Positions 11,027 to 21,072 of a DNA stretch of 64,000 bases are shown here, piece by piece. A program made the position numbers and the translations under genes. The DNA comes from Triticum aestivum (taxonomy: Eukaryota; Streptophyta; Magnoliopsida; Poales; Poaceae), in the NCBI RefSeq assembly GCF_018294505.1, contig NC_057808.1, positions 351,361,494-351,425,493 of the forward strand, given 5' to 3'. The notes beneath the pieces are model-generated. The model was not told the origin of the DNA. It made no database searches and was given only the letters and a program-made list of their open reading frames with translations. The stretch's first letter is position 1. Each line of letters begins with the position of its first letter.

Positions 11027-14000
11027 GAAGGCGAGCTCGTCGACTTCCTCCGTGAGAACCGAGACATTTTTGCATGGTCCCCAAAGGACATGCCGGGTGT
11101 CCCGAAGGATTTCGCTGAGCAAAAATTACATGTCCGAGCTGATGCGAAGCCGGTCAAGCAACTCCTCCACCGACTATCAGAAGAGAAGCGAAGAATCGTG
11201 GGAGAAGAGATAGCCCGGATCCTTGCCGCTGGCTTTATCATGGAAGTGTTTTTTCCAGAGTGGCTTGCCAACCCAGTTCTGGTACTGAAGAAGAATAACA
11301 AGTGGCGTATGTGTATAGACTACACCAGCCTGAACAAGGCCTGCCCCAAGGATCCGTTTGCTCTGCCACGGATTGACCAAGTGATAGACTCCACAGCCGG
11401 ATGCGAGCTGTTGAGTTTTTTGGATGCCTACTCAGGGTACCATCAGATCAAGTTGGACCCAGCTGACGGCCTGAAGACTGCCTTCATCACACCCTTTGGA
11501 GCTTTCTGCTACCTGACTATGACATTCGGCTTGAGGAATGCCGGTGCCACTTTTCAGCGTTGCATGCAGAAATGCCTCTTGAAACAACTCGGCAGAAATG
11601 CCCACGTCTATGTAGACGACATTGTGGTGAAGACAGAGAAGCGCGGTACCTTGCTGGAAGACCTGAAAGAAACATTCGCCAACTTGCACCGATTCCAAAT
11701 CAAGCTCAACCCCGAGAAGTGCGTGTTCGGAGTACCAGCCGTCCAGGTGCTAGGCTTCCTGGTCTTCGAACGTGGCATTGAGTGCAACCCTGTAAAGATC
11801 AAGGCCATCGAGAGGATGGAGATTCCCACCAAACTGCGAGATGTGCAGAAGTTCACCGGATGCCTGGCCTCTCTAAACCGCTTTATCAGCCGACTAGGAG
11901 AGAAGGCTCTCCCCTTGTACCGACTCATGAAGAAGTCCACTCACTTCGAGTGGAATGACCAAGCCGACCAAGCCTTCCATGAGTTGAAGAAAATGCTGAC
12001 CACTCCGCCCGTCCTGGCAGCGCCGACTGAAAAGGAGCCCATGCTCCTCTACATTGCTGCGACTAGCCGAGTAGTCAGTACTGTTGTTGTGGTCCAGCGC
12101 CCGGAAGAAGGCCGAGCCCAGCTAGTCCAGAGGCCGGTGTACTATCTAAGCGAAGTGCTATCCAGCTCAAAGCAGAACTACCCGCACTACCAGAAGATGT
12201 GCTATGGGGTATACTTCGCTGCCAAGAAACTGAAGCCCTACTTCCAAGAGCATCCCATCACGGTCGTGTGCACCGCCCCGCTCGCCGAGATCATAGGAAG
12301 CTGGGATGCATCCGGCCGGGTGGCTAAATGGGCCATTGCACTGGCGCAGTACACGATCTTCTACCAACCCCGCACCGCCATCAAGTCCCAAGCACTGGCC
12401 GACTTCCTCGTTGACTGGGCCGAGACCCAGTACCTACCGCCGGCTCCCGACTCTACCCATTGGCGGATGCATTTTGACGGGTCCAAGATGCGCACCGGCT
12501 TGGGAGCTGGCATCGTCCTTACCTCTCCCAAAGGCGACAAGCTCAAATACACGCTGCAGATCCACTTCGCCGCCTCCAACAACGTAGCCGAGTACGAGGC
12601 GCTCGTACATGGGCTCCGGCTAGCCAAAGAGCTCGGCATACGCCGGATCCTGTGTTACGGCGACTCAGACTTGGTGGTCCAGCAGTCGTCTGGCGACTGG
12701 GACGCCAAGGACGCGAACATGGCAAGCTATCGATTCCTCGTCCAGCAGATCAGCGGATACTTCAAAGGGTGCGAGTTCCTTCACGTACCAAGGGCCGACA
12801 ACGACCAAGCAGATGCCCTAGCACGGATCGGCTCCACCCGACAAGCCATACCGACTGGCGTCTCCCTCCAGCGCCTCCTCAAGCCGTCCATCAAGCCGTC
12901 TCCAGAGTCGGACTCTATCTTCGTACCGTCTGCGCCAGATGCAGCCGGATCCGACTGGAGGAACCCCGCAGGCGGCACGGGGACTTCGACAACTGGCCCG
13001 GGGACTGCCGTAGTTGCACCCGGCCTGGGGACTTCAGAACCTGGCCCGGGGACTGCAGCAGTCGGCCCGGGGACTGCAACGACACAAGAAGCGGTGGCCG
13101 ACTCCAACTCCTCGCCACCCAACCCACCCACCCGAGTCATGGTGGCTACACTAACAGAAGAAGAAGTCACAGCTCCATCATGGGCCCAGCCCATCCTCAA
13201 GTTCCTAGTCAGCAGAGAGCTGCCGGCTGATGAGATCTCAGCAAGACTAGTGCAAAGACGAGCCGGAGCATATGCAATAATCAACAGAGAGCTTGTGAAG
13301 CACAACGTCACTGGAGTCTTCCAGCGTTGTGTCGAGCCAAAAAAAGGAGTGGCAATCCTCAAGGAAATCCACCAAGGCGAATGCGGCCACCACGCAGCCT
13401 CAAGATCACTTGTGGCCAAGGCTTTCCGCCATGGTTTCTTTTGGCCGACTGCCCTGGAAGATGCCAAACAGATAGTCAAGAGCTGCAGAGGATGCCAAGT
13501 TTTCAGTTCCAAGCATCACCTGCCGGCTTCTGCACTCAAGACCATTCCCCTTACCTGGCCCTTTGCCGTCTGGGGACTGGACATGGTGGGCCCTTTCAAG
13601 ACAGCCCGCGGCGGCTTGACACATCTACTTGTCGCCGTGGACAAGTTCACCAAGTGGATCGAAGCGAAGCCGATCAAGAAGCTGAACGGGCCGACTGCCG
13701 TAACATTCATCACCGACATCACTACTCGGTACGGCGTGCCGCACAGCATCATCACCGACAACGGCACGAACTTTGCCAAAGGAGCACTAGCACGTTTCTG
13801 CGCGACGCAGGGCATCCGACTGGACTTAGCGTCCGTTGCCCACCCGCAGTCAAACGGCCAGGTCGAGCGAGCAAATGGACTAATCCTCTCCGGCATCAAG
13901 CCTCGACTGGTTGTACCACTGGAGCGATCAGCCGGCTGCTGGCTCGATGAGCTGCCGGCTGTCCTTTGGAGTCTGCGCACTACACCCAACAAGTCAACCG

Positions 14001-14446
14001 GCTTCACTCCGTTCTTCCTTGTATATGGTGCCGAGGTTGTCATCCCAACCGACATCGAGTTCGACTCGCCTCGGATCACCATGTACACGGAGGCGGAGGC
14101 CAGGGAAGCAAGAGAAGACGGCGTCGACCTACTGGAAGAAGGCCGGCTGTTAGCACTCAGTCGGTCCGCCATCTACCAGCAAGGATTGCGCCGCTACCAC
14201 AACCGCAAGGTCAAGCCAAGATCCTTCCAAGAGGGCGACCTTGTGCTTCGGCTGATCCAGCGAACAGCCGGCCAGCACAAGCTCTCGGCCCCTTGGGAAG
14301 GCCCCTTCATCATCAGCAAGGCACTAGGCAACGACTCCTACTACTTGATCGACGCGCAAAAGCCAAGAGCACGCAAGAGAGATGACTCCGGCAAGGAGTC
14401 GGAGCAACCATGGAACGCGAACCTCCTGAGAAGATTTTACAGTTGA
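11027..14446 (+). CDS. pol: Reverse transcriptase, two RNase H domains and integrase, family B unit 1
   Basis: Continues the protease frame after the TAG; counted from the Met codon at 11090 it is 1118 residues. Reverse transcriptase occupies about 30-220 with YVDD at 174-177. A gypsy-type RNase H follows (about 318-440) but its first catalytic Asp is replaced ('LLYIAATS'), so it is probably only structural. A second, archaeal-type RNase H is at 458-580 with D463, E503, D525 and D575. This dual arrangement is a known hallmark of the Tat lineage. A Gly/Pro/Thr repeat linker (625-665) leads to integrase: zinc-binding H761, H767, C799, C802 and core D831, D890, E926, with 35 residues between the last two. 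There is no chromodomain; the protein ends 'NLLRRFYS'. No internal stop after 11026. Confidence 0.9.
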   Translation, partial: EGELVDFLRENRDIFAWSPKDMPGVPKDFAEQKLHVRADAKPVKQLLHRLSEEKRRIVGEEIARILAAGFIMEVFFPEWLANPVLVLKKNNKWRMCIDYTSLNKACPKDPFALPRIDQVIDSTAGCELLSFLDAYSGYHQIKLDPADGLKTAFITPFGAFCYLTMTFGLRNAGATFQRCMQKCLLKQLGRNAHVYVDDIVVKTEKRGTLLEDLKETFANLHRFQIKLNPEKCVFGVPAVQVLGFLVFERGIECNPVKIKAIERMEIPTKLRDVQKFTGCLASLNRFISRLGEKALPLYRLMKKSTHFEWNDQADQAFHELKKMLTTPPVLAAPTEKEPMLLYIAATSRVVSTVVVVQRPEEGRAQLVQRPVYYLSEVLSSSKQNYPHYQKMCYGVYFAAKKLKPYFQEHPITVVCTAPLAEIIGSWDASGRVAKWAIALAQYTIFYQPRTAIKSQALADFLVDWAETQYLPPAPDSTHWRMHFDGSKMRTGLGAGIVLTSPKGDKLKYTLQIHFAASNNVAEYEALVHGLRLAKELGIRRILCYGDSDLVVQQSSGDWDAKDANMASYRFLVQQISGYFKGCEFLHVPRADNDQADALARIGSTRQAIPTGVSLQRLLKPSIKPSPESDSIFVPSAPDAAGSDWRNPAGGTGTSTTGPGTAVVAPGLGTSEPGPGTAAVGPGTATTQEAVADSNSSPPNPPTRVMVATLTEEEVTAPSWAQPILKFLVSRELPADEISARLVQRRAGAYAIINRELVKHNVTGVFQRCVEPKKGVAILKEIHQGECGHHAASRSLVAKAFRHGFFWPTALEDAKQIVKSCRGCQVFSSKHHLPASALKTIPLTWPFAVWGLDMVGPFKTARGGLTHLLVAVDKFTKWIEAKPIKKLNGPTAVTFITDITTRYGVPHSIITDNGTNFAKGALARFCATQGIRLDLASVAHPQSNGQVERANGLILSGIKPRLVVPLERSAGCWLDELPAVLWSLRTTPNKSTGFTPFFLVYGAEVVIPTDIEFDSPRITMYTEAEAREAREDGVDLLEEGRLLALSRSAIYQQGLRRYHNRKVKPRSFQEGDLVLRLIQRTAGQHKLSAPWEGPFIISKALGNDSYYLIDAQKPRARKRDDSGKESEQPWNANLLRRFYS

Positions 14447-15176
14447 AAGCAGTATGTATCACGCTACCCTTTTGTATTAAGTACGAACCAACAGGCTCCC
14501 CGAACAGTACTCGGGGACTGCCTTTATTTATCTATGAATGACGAGTGTCATATCCATGAATGTATTATTACATTTGATTTCTTGTCTGGCACCGGGTTCG
14601 ACTAGTCGGCCCGGGGACTGGCCGCCTTGAGCTATATTAAAAGTTCTACCTGAAGTCAGACAAGTAGTGTGCCGGCTCCCGAGTCTTCTCTTGTTGAAAG
14701 TCGCAGCTCGAAGAGCCGACTGTCCGACTAGCAAGAGACAAGGCAGAAAGGATGCCCACACGAAAAACGGCTAAGGACCAACAAACTTATATAGCAAAAA
14801 GACGGCCTCCAACCACGCTTGCCGACTGTCAAAACAGCCGGCTGGCCGGCTTCCTAAACACTTAGCTCAAATCCAACAAAGCTAGAGTACTTGCCCTCCC
14901 AATTGGCCAAGCACTCTTCTAGCCACAACTTGCAGAGCAACTGTATGACTAGGGAGGCGGCAACCAAGGGAGGGCGGCAAAGGAAACAACAGAAGGATCA
15001 AAAGCAAAGTACGAGGAAAAGCCAAATGCATGCATAAGTTATATATACATATAAAGCCGCCAACAGGCCAGCAATCGACATAGTCCGAATACACCCCAGT
15101 GGGTGGAATTGTGCAGACTTAACAGAATATTGTTCCAAAAGTGACAAGACAGGAAAACAAAAGATAGCAGACTAGA
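14447..15176. other. Spacer between pol and the antisense gene, family B
   Basis: No conserved coding sequence. It contains two copies of the PPT-like octamer CGGGGACT (14513-14520, 14612-14619). The antisense gene ends at 15177, so the two convergent genes are separated by about 730 bp; any terminators and poly(A) signals must lie here but I cannot pinpoint them. Confidence 0.5.
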
Positions 15177-18100
15177 CTAAGGCGCGGCGCGGGAGCCAGG
15201 CTGGTCGGTGGAGATGGCGTCGCCGGCTGAAGGAGTGGCCGGCTGGCGGGTCTCGGCTTGGTCACCACCGGTGGCAGGCGACGCACCCGCACGTGACGTG
15301 GTGCTGGAGGCGCGGTCAGGCTGAGGCTGGTCGGCCGCTCCACCATCCGGCTCAGCATCTTCACCCTCCTCCTCCTCCTCCTCGCCCTCGTCGCTGGAGT
15401 CGATCTCCTCCGCCGAGTCTTCACCGTCGGCCGGGTTTAGCCCGAACCACTCCTCCGGCTGGGCGACACCGTTGTCATCTACCTCAGGGGCGAAGACGCT
15501 GGTGTCGGTGTAGTCCGCGATCGCCGAAGCCCGCCGGATGATAGCCGGCCGCGCCGGCTCCAGCTCCGTGTCGGCTTGCTGCCGCCAGGTAGCCAGCTGA
15601 TCCAGGCTCAGGCCAGGGTACCAGGCCTTGACGAACTCCAGCGCCCGCCTGGCGCCGGACCGAGCCGCCGAGGCCTTCCAGGCTTCGAAGCGACCGACTG
15701 CCACCTCCAGCCAGTCGGCAGTCCGACTGGGGTGCGAGGAACCACTTGGCCGGGCCAGAGGGCGGCCAACACTTGCGCCCCGGCGCGCTGAAGCCGGCGA
15801 AGCAGTCGGTGAGCCGGTTGGAGACGGGCCTGGATCGCCAAGAGCTGCTCCTCCAGCGAACAGCCAGCGGTTGGTGAAATCTCGAAGCCAGCCTGCCGTC
15901 GCGCTTGGCGGCGGGCCTCGATGATCTGGTTGGTGGCGGTAGAGTAGCCAGGGAAGTACTCTGCGCAAGAAAGAGAAAGAAGAGAAAACACCAAGTCAGA
16001 AAACGAGCCAAAAGCGGCAGACGGCAAGAAAGGACGAAGAAATAGGCGGCTTACCGTCAACCAGATCTTCGATCTGACCGTAGCCAGTGATCAGAGTCTG
16101 CGTTGCTACAGCCCAGCCAGCCACTTTTGTCTCGGCCTGGAGGGCGGCTTCGCGGTCCTGCACCGCCTTCAGAGCCGCCTTGTGGCCCTCCTCCTGGTCG
16201 GCCAACTTCTTGGCCAGGCGGTCGCGTTCCTGCACCAAGGCGGCGAGCTCGGCGTCCTTGGCACGAAGGGCAGTCTGAGACTCTCCCAGCTGTGCCCTCA
16301 GACCGGCGTTGGCTGCTGCAGAGATGGCAGAAAAAGAAGAAACAATAAGAGGAAGTCGTCAAGGAAGATCCGACCCGACTGCTCAGCAGTCGGCCCGAAT
16401 CTCGGGGACTACACCCAGTGGGTGCGCTGACGCGCCCCCACATGAGATAAAGAACAGAGCACTTACCCCGGCTCTCAGTAAGGTCGGCGGTCTTCTGGGT
16501 CAGCTCCCGAGCCTGGGAGTTGAAGGCAGCCGCACGAAGATTGTGGTAGTCCTGCAAGAAAGGCAGAAGATCGAAGTAAGAACAAGAATAACAAAGCCAA
16601 ATCCACCAAGAATTTCCAAGCCGCCTGCTCAGCAGCCGACTCAGAACTCGGGGACTACACCCAGTGGGTGCGCTGACGCGCCCCCACGGAAGAAGTCAAG
16701 ATCAAGAAGAAGCAAGATAAGAAGCCTAACCCGGATGGCCGCCCGCGTCGCAAGGAACTCGTCGGTGTATTGCCTCAGCGCCGTAGCCTGGGCTTGGAGC
16801 CGGGTCCGGACGTCCTGCGCGGCCACGTTCATCACGGCCGTCCCTCCGCCCGGTGTCCACCCTGAGGTGGCGCTGGCCACCTCCACATCCTGGGCCAACG
16901 AGCTGGAGCCCACGGCCGACTGCGGCTCCGACGCCGCCTTCTGTGGCTCTGACGCCGCCTTCCCCGCGCGCCGGCTCGGCGGCATCCGGACCGCCAGCTC
17001 GGTCCTCGCGGCTGGCTCGCCCCCGTCGACTGCGCAGACGGCAGATCAGGCCGGCCGCCTTGAGCCGTCCCAGTCGGCGGGGTCGGCACAGGCGCCCTCT
17101 CCAGGATGACGACGTCGTCATCCCTCTCCAGCCCTGGCTGGTCGCCGCCGGCTTCTTCTGGCGGGGGCTCCGGGACCCCAGGCGCTGCGACGCGCAGTGG
17201 GATGACCAACAAGGCCCCCTCCGCCGTCGCCGCAGCTGCAGCCTCCTCTTGCGCCTTGGCTGCGGCGTCCGCGCGCGCCTTCGCCGCCTCCTCCTCCTGC
17301 GCCGCCTGGGCGGCGGCCGCCTTCCGTGCCTCCGCCTCCCGCGCCTCCTGCTCCTCCCGCACCTCCCGCGCGTTCCGTTCCGTCGCCGCCTGAAGGTCGG
17401 CTCGGGGGTCCACGCGGCGAGTGGTGCTCCTAGATCCCCTCGGCGACTCCACGACGGAGGCGGCAGTCGCCCGCTCGAGCGACAATGGAGCTCTGGTTGT
17501 TTGGAGAAAAAGACAAGGATTCAGGAACCACCAGAGAAAAGAAAGAAAAAAGAGTACATGAAGGAGTTTGAACTTACGCCGACACCGTCTGCGGTTGCCT
17601 CACCGTCTTACGGAAGCGAGCCGCCTTTGCGGCCGCCTCCTCCCGCCTGGTCGCCGCCGCCCCGCCCCTGGGCTTCTTCGTCCGACTGCCGAACAAACCC
17701 TGGGCGGCGCGACACTTTTGCCCGCCGCCCCGAGCAGGCGGTGCAGCGGAGGAACCCGCGCCATGGCCAGATGCCGGCCGACGGCGCGGGACGACTTCGG
17801 CCTCGTCGTCATCCGGCCAGTCGTCGAAGGTGACTCCATGACCGGAGCCGCCTGCTTCGTCGCCGGCTTGGCCACCACCCGGCTCGGTGTTGTCGTCCAT
17901 AGCGGCCGCCCCCAAGTCGGGGTCCTCCAGATCATGCTCCGTCCGGTCGGGGGCGAATCGGCGCTCCGCGTCTGACCCGCTTGCGGGCCGAAGAAGAGGG
18001 CTCTGTCAAAGACAAGCCGACTAGTCAGAGTCGGCCAAAGGAACTCGGCGACAAAACTAAGAAAAGAGAAAGAGACAAGGAGAACATACCGTGGGCGGCG

Positions 18101-18992
18101 GATTGGCCCGGCTATATGGCTCCTTGCTGAACCGCCACTCTTCGGAGAGTTTGCAGTTCGCGAGGTAGTTCACCATATAGGCCGCCTCCTCGTGCGGCAT
18201 GTCCTTGGTACACATCCGGCTCGGATCGAGCTGGCCGCTCATCTGACAGATCAGATGAGGGCGGCTCTGGAGCGGGAGTACCCGACGCGTGACGAAGGCG
18301 GCCAGCAGGTCGGGCCCCGACAAGCCCTCCGACTGGGTGATCGCTCGCACTCGGGCGACGGCTGCGGATCCAGCCGGCGTCAGCGTCACGGCCCGGTAGG
18401 ACCACTGGGGCCGCCTGCCCGCCGGTGGGCCAGCTACGTAAGCCGGTAGGTTGACGTAGTCGCCCTGCGGGGCGATGTTCCTGACGTAGAAGTACGACTT
18501 TTGCCATAACTTCACCGACTGGATCAGCGTGATGACGGGGAAGGGGTTGTCGGCAGCCACCCTCCGCATCGCGATGAAGGCGCCAGTCTGAGCCGGCACG
18601 CCCTGCGAGCGCGTGCCCAGCTTGGACTGGAAGAACTCCCCCCAGAGCTCGAGGGTGGGGAGGACGCCGAGGTAGCCTTCGCACAGGGTGACGAAGGCAG
18701 ACAGCAGCACCACCGCGTTCGGGGTGAGGTGGTGCGGCTGGAGCTGGTAGAACTCGAGCCAAGAGCGGAAGAAGGCGCTCACGGGCAGGCCGATGCCGCG
18801 CAAGAAATGCGAGCGGAAGACCACCCGCTCGCCCTCCCGTGGCTCCGGCGTAAGCTCCTTCGCCGGCGCGAGACGGACCTCCACCTTGTCTGCGCCGGGC
18901 AGCCGCCGCGTCTTGCGGAGGAATTCGATGTGATCCTCGTGGACGTTGGAGCCGTCCCAATCCCCGCCGAACTGCTCCGTGGCGGGAGGCAT
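15177..18992 (-). CDS. Spliced antisense gene of family B (six exons)
   Basis: Minus-strand gene between integrase and the 3' LTR. Proposed exons: 18992-18090, 18002-17578, 17492-16731, 16551-16467, 16315-16055, 15960-15177. All five introns start GT and end AG and all five junctions keep codon phase (0, 2, 0, 1, 1). Exon 1 encodes the PF04195-like domain ('VVFRSHFLRGIGLPVSAFF', 'LTPNAVVLLSAFVTLCEG'); exons 2-3 are basic, then Ala/Glu-rich with coiled-coil spacing; exons 4-5 are a further coiled coil; exon 6 ends with a conserved segment and a long acidic tail. Two single-base shifts, near 17030 in exon 3 and near 15755 in exon 6, break this copy. Extra antisense ORFs are known in Tat/Retand elements; the role is unknown. 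Start chosen at 'MPPATEQFGG'. Confidence 0.72.
16401..16440. repeat. Intronic 40-bp repeat, copy 1 (PPT-like core)
   Basis: A 40-base block starting CTCGGGGACTACACCCAGTG occurs here and, unchanged, at 16647-16686. This copy is inside the antisense intron 16316-16466. Its first part resembles the true polypurine tract at 19561-19575. The 20 or so flanking bases on the left are also similar between the two copies. Confidence 0.85.
16647..16686. repeat. Intronic 40-bp repeat, copy 2 (PPT-like core)
   Basis: Second copy of the block at 16401-16440, lying in the antisense intron 16552-16730. One copy per intron suggests a duplication that included intron sequence, or repeated capture of the LTR-proximal region. 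Confidence 0.85.
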
Positions 18993-19560
18993 GGTGAAAA
19001 CGAGCACGGCGGCAGAGGAACGAGTGGTGGAAGAGCGCGGCGGTGAGGCGCTGTTGCAAGAAACGACAGGAGGAAGAAGATGGTGGAGAAAGGAGGAGCG
19101 TGCGAGAGCCTGCCGCTCTCCCCCTCCCCCTACTTATAGCTTCGCAAGGCGAAGCCGGGAAGGCAGGGCGTGGGATGAGACGTGGGATTAACTGCCCCAC
19201 GCCCCCCGCGCCTCGCGATTATTACGCCTTAAAGGCGTGCCGAAACCGCCGCAGGAGGACGTGCGGGCAGTTTCGGGCCGCAGAGAATCCGCGCCCGGGC
19301 CGGGGCGTGGTCGTGGCGGGACCCGACTTTAGCAACGTCCCGTCACGCGCGTGGCTGGCAGGCTTTTTTGCCACGTGGGCCGCTGGCGGCAAGTGGCCGG
19401 CCCGCGGCCCGGAGCACGCGCCGGCCAGCTCCCGCCCTCCGACTCCGAAATTTTTCACCGAGACGGCGCCCTCAACCGAAGCCGGCTCCCAGCTGCCGGC
19501 TCGCCAAAGATAGGAAGCTGATCGAGCTTCTCGACTCCTACCCAACCTCGAAGCCCAATC
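18993..19560. other. Leader of the antisense gene and 3' non-coding region, family B
   Basis: GC-rich stretch between the antisense ATG and the polypurine tract. It carries the TATA-like box on the minus strand; no coding sequence is supported on either strand. Confidence 0.5.
19131..19140 (-). promoter_or_regulatory. TATA-like box of the antisense gene, family B
   Basis: The minus strand reads GCTATAAGTAGGGGG, a good plant TATA match in an otherwise GC-rich stretch, about 140 bp upstream of the antisense ATG at 18992. The following pyrimidine-poor leader and spacing fit a start site near 19100. It lies outside the LTR, so the antisense gene may have its own promoter. Confidence 0.55.
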
Positions 19561-19575
19561 AGCTTCGGGGACTAC
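19561..19575 (+). other. Polypurine tract of family B
   Basis: AGCTTCGGGGACTAC ends right at the start of LTR2 (TGTCGGAG). Position defines it as the plus-strand priming site. Its octamer CGGGGACT recurs at several places further upstream in the element. Confidence 0.65.
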
Positions 19576-20786
19576 TGTCGGAGTAAATAGCCACGGGTAG
19601 CCTAACCGACTGCCCCTGGCTCTTCAGAAAATTATCAGGCCGTTTGGGCCTTCAAGCATTTCAAGCATTGGGCCGCCTTCCCCGGTCGGCTACCTCTAAA
19701 GCCGACTCCCAGAAGGCGACCCAGCCTCAGCAACCTCCCCCCTAGATAACCACGGGATGACCGACTCTAGAAAGCCGGTCATAAAGGATGCCGACTCCCC
19801 AGAGCCGGCCATGAAGAACGCCGACTCCCCAGAGCCGGCTCTTCGGAGCCGGCCGAGACCGCAACCACCAAAACTACACCCACATAACGGTGACAAGACG
19901 GGGTGTGGCCACAGTGCGGCCCACTACCCCCAAAGCCCGAGGCAGGCATGGCCACAGGACGCCGTACGGGGCGGCCATCTCCCGTCCGGCTCGGCACTGT
20001 AGCCATGCTGGCCTCAACGTCACCCACGGCAGACGCCAGTACGGCCGCGGGCGGCGGGCCCCTTTAGCCAGAGAGAGGCGCGAAGGCGGCCCGGCCTCCC
20101 CCAGTCGGCCAAGGGCGTAGCCGGCCCCCAGAAGCCGGCTACTCCCTCCCTCGAAGGGTGCGCCACATTAAGGAGACAAGACGAGGTAAGGCTACAGTGA
20201 GAGCCCTCGAGGCGGCACACTGTAGCCACGCTTACCTCGACGAAGCCCTCGTCATCAGGGGCGAGGCTACAGTAAGCAGCCGCCGACAAGACCCTAGGCG
20301 GTAGGGCCGGCCTGTCGACCAAGAGGCCGGCAGCCGGCGGGACCCACCAGTCGGCGGGCCCCAACGGCCGTTGGAGAAGCCAGCGAGCGTAGACACTGGC
20401 GGCTAGGCCCAGTGCCCAGCCGGATTACAATTGTACCCCGGGGGTAGGCCTATATAAACCCCCCGGAGCACCCATGCAAAGGGTTGGCTTCTTAGCGTTA
20501 CACACACACCATAGATAGAGGGAAGCAAGAGCTAGCCTTGCTCTTCTTCTCCCTTGAACCCAACAGCTCTAGGAGCAATTGTAGCTACTCTTACTGATCT
20601 AGTGATCATGCGGAGACCCCGCAGAGCAGGACTAGGGGTGTTATCTCCTCGGAGAGCCCCGAACCTGGGTAAGATCCGCCGGCATGCATGTCTTCGCCTC
20701 ATCCCGTTTCCAGGCACCGGCGACGTCTTACTGGCACCCACTATGATAAGCCACCCGTTGGCATATGTTGCACCTACCACCCGACA
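19576..20786 (+). repeat. LTR2 of family B (1211 bp, shared by both units)
   Basis: 3' LTR of unit 1 and 5' LTR of unit 2: a polypurine tract precedes it and a primer binding site follows it at 20787. Compared with LTR1 it has a 16-bp deletion near 19840 and about 11 substitutions. TATATAAA at 20451-20458. Confidence 0.92.
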
Positions 20787-21072
20787 TTTGGCGCCCACCG
20801 TGGGGCCAGGTGCACCGTCGTCCGGAGACCTGTTCTGGACGGGAACCCTCTTCCTCCCCCGCGAGCGCAGCCAGCCTGCTGCGCCCGATGGCGTTTGCCT
20901 CGACACGCTGCAAGGCGTCGACGACGCCTGCGCAGCGAGCCGCCTCGCCGATCTTCTCGGCGAGACTCACATCTCCGACGAGCCTGCGTCCGACGCAGGC
21001 ACAGACTACCCCGAGAGCCGCCTCGTCAGCTTCCTCGACCAGCTTCACGTCTCTAGCGAGCCTGCTGCAGAT

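Noticed and set aside
16853..17833. 326-codon plus-strand frame rich in Arg, Pro and Ser
   Set aside because: Mirror of the Ala/Glu-rich exons of the minus-strand gene; crosses its introns and has no domain.
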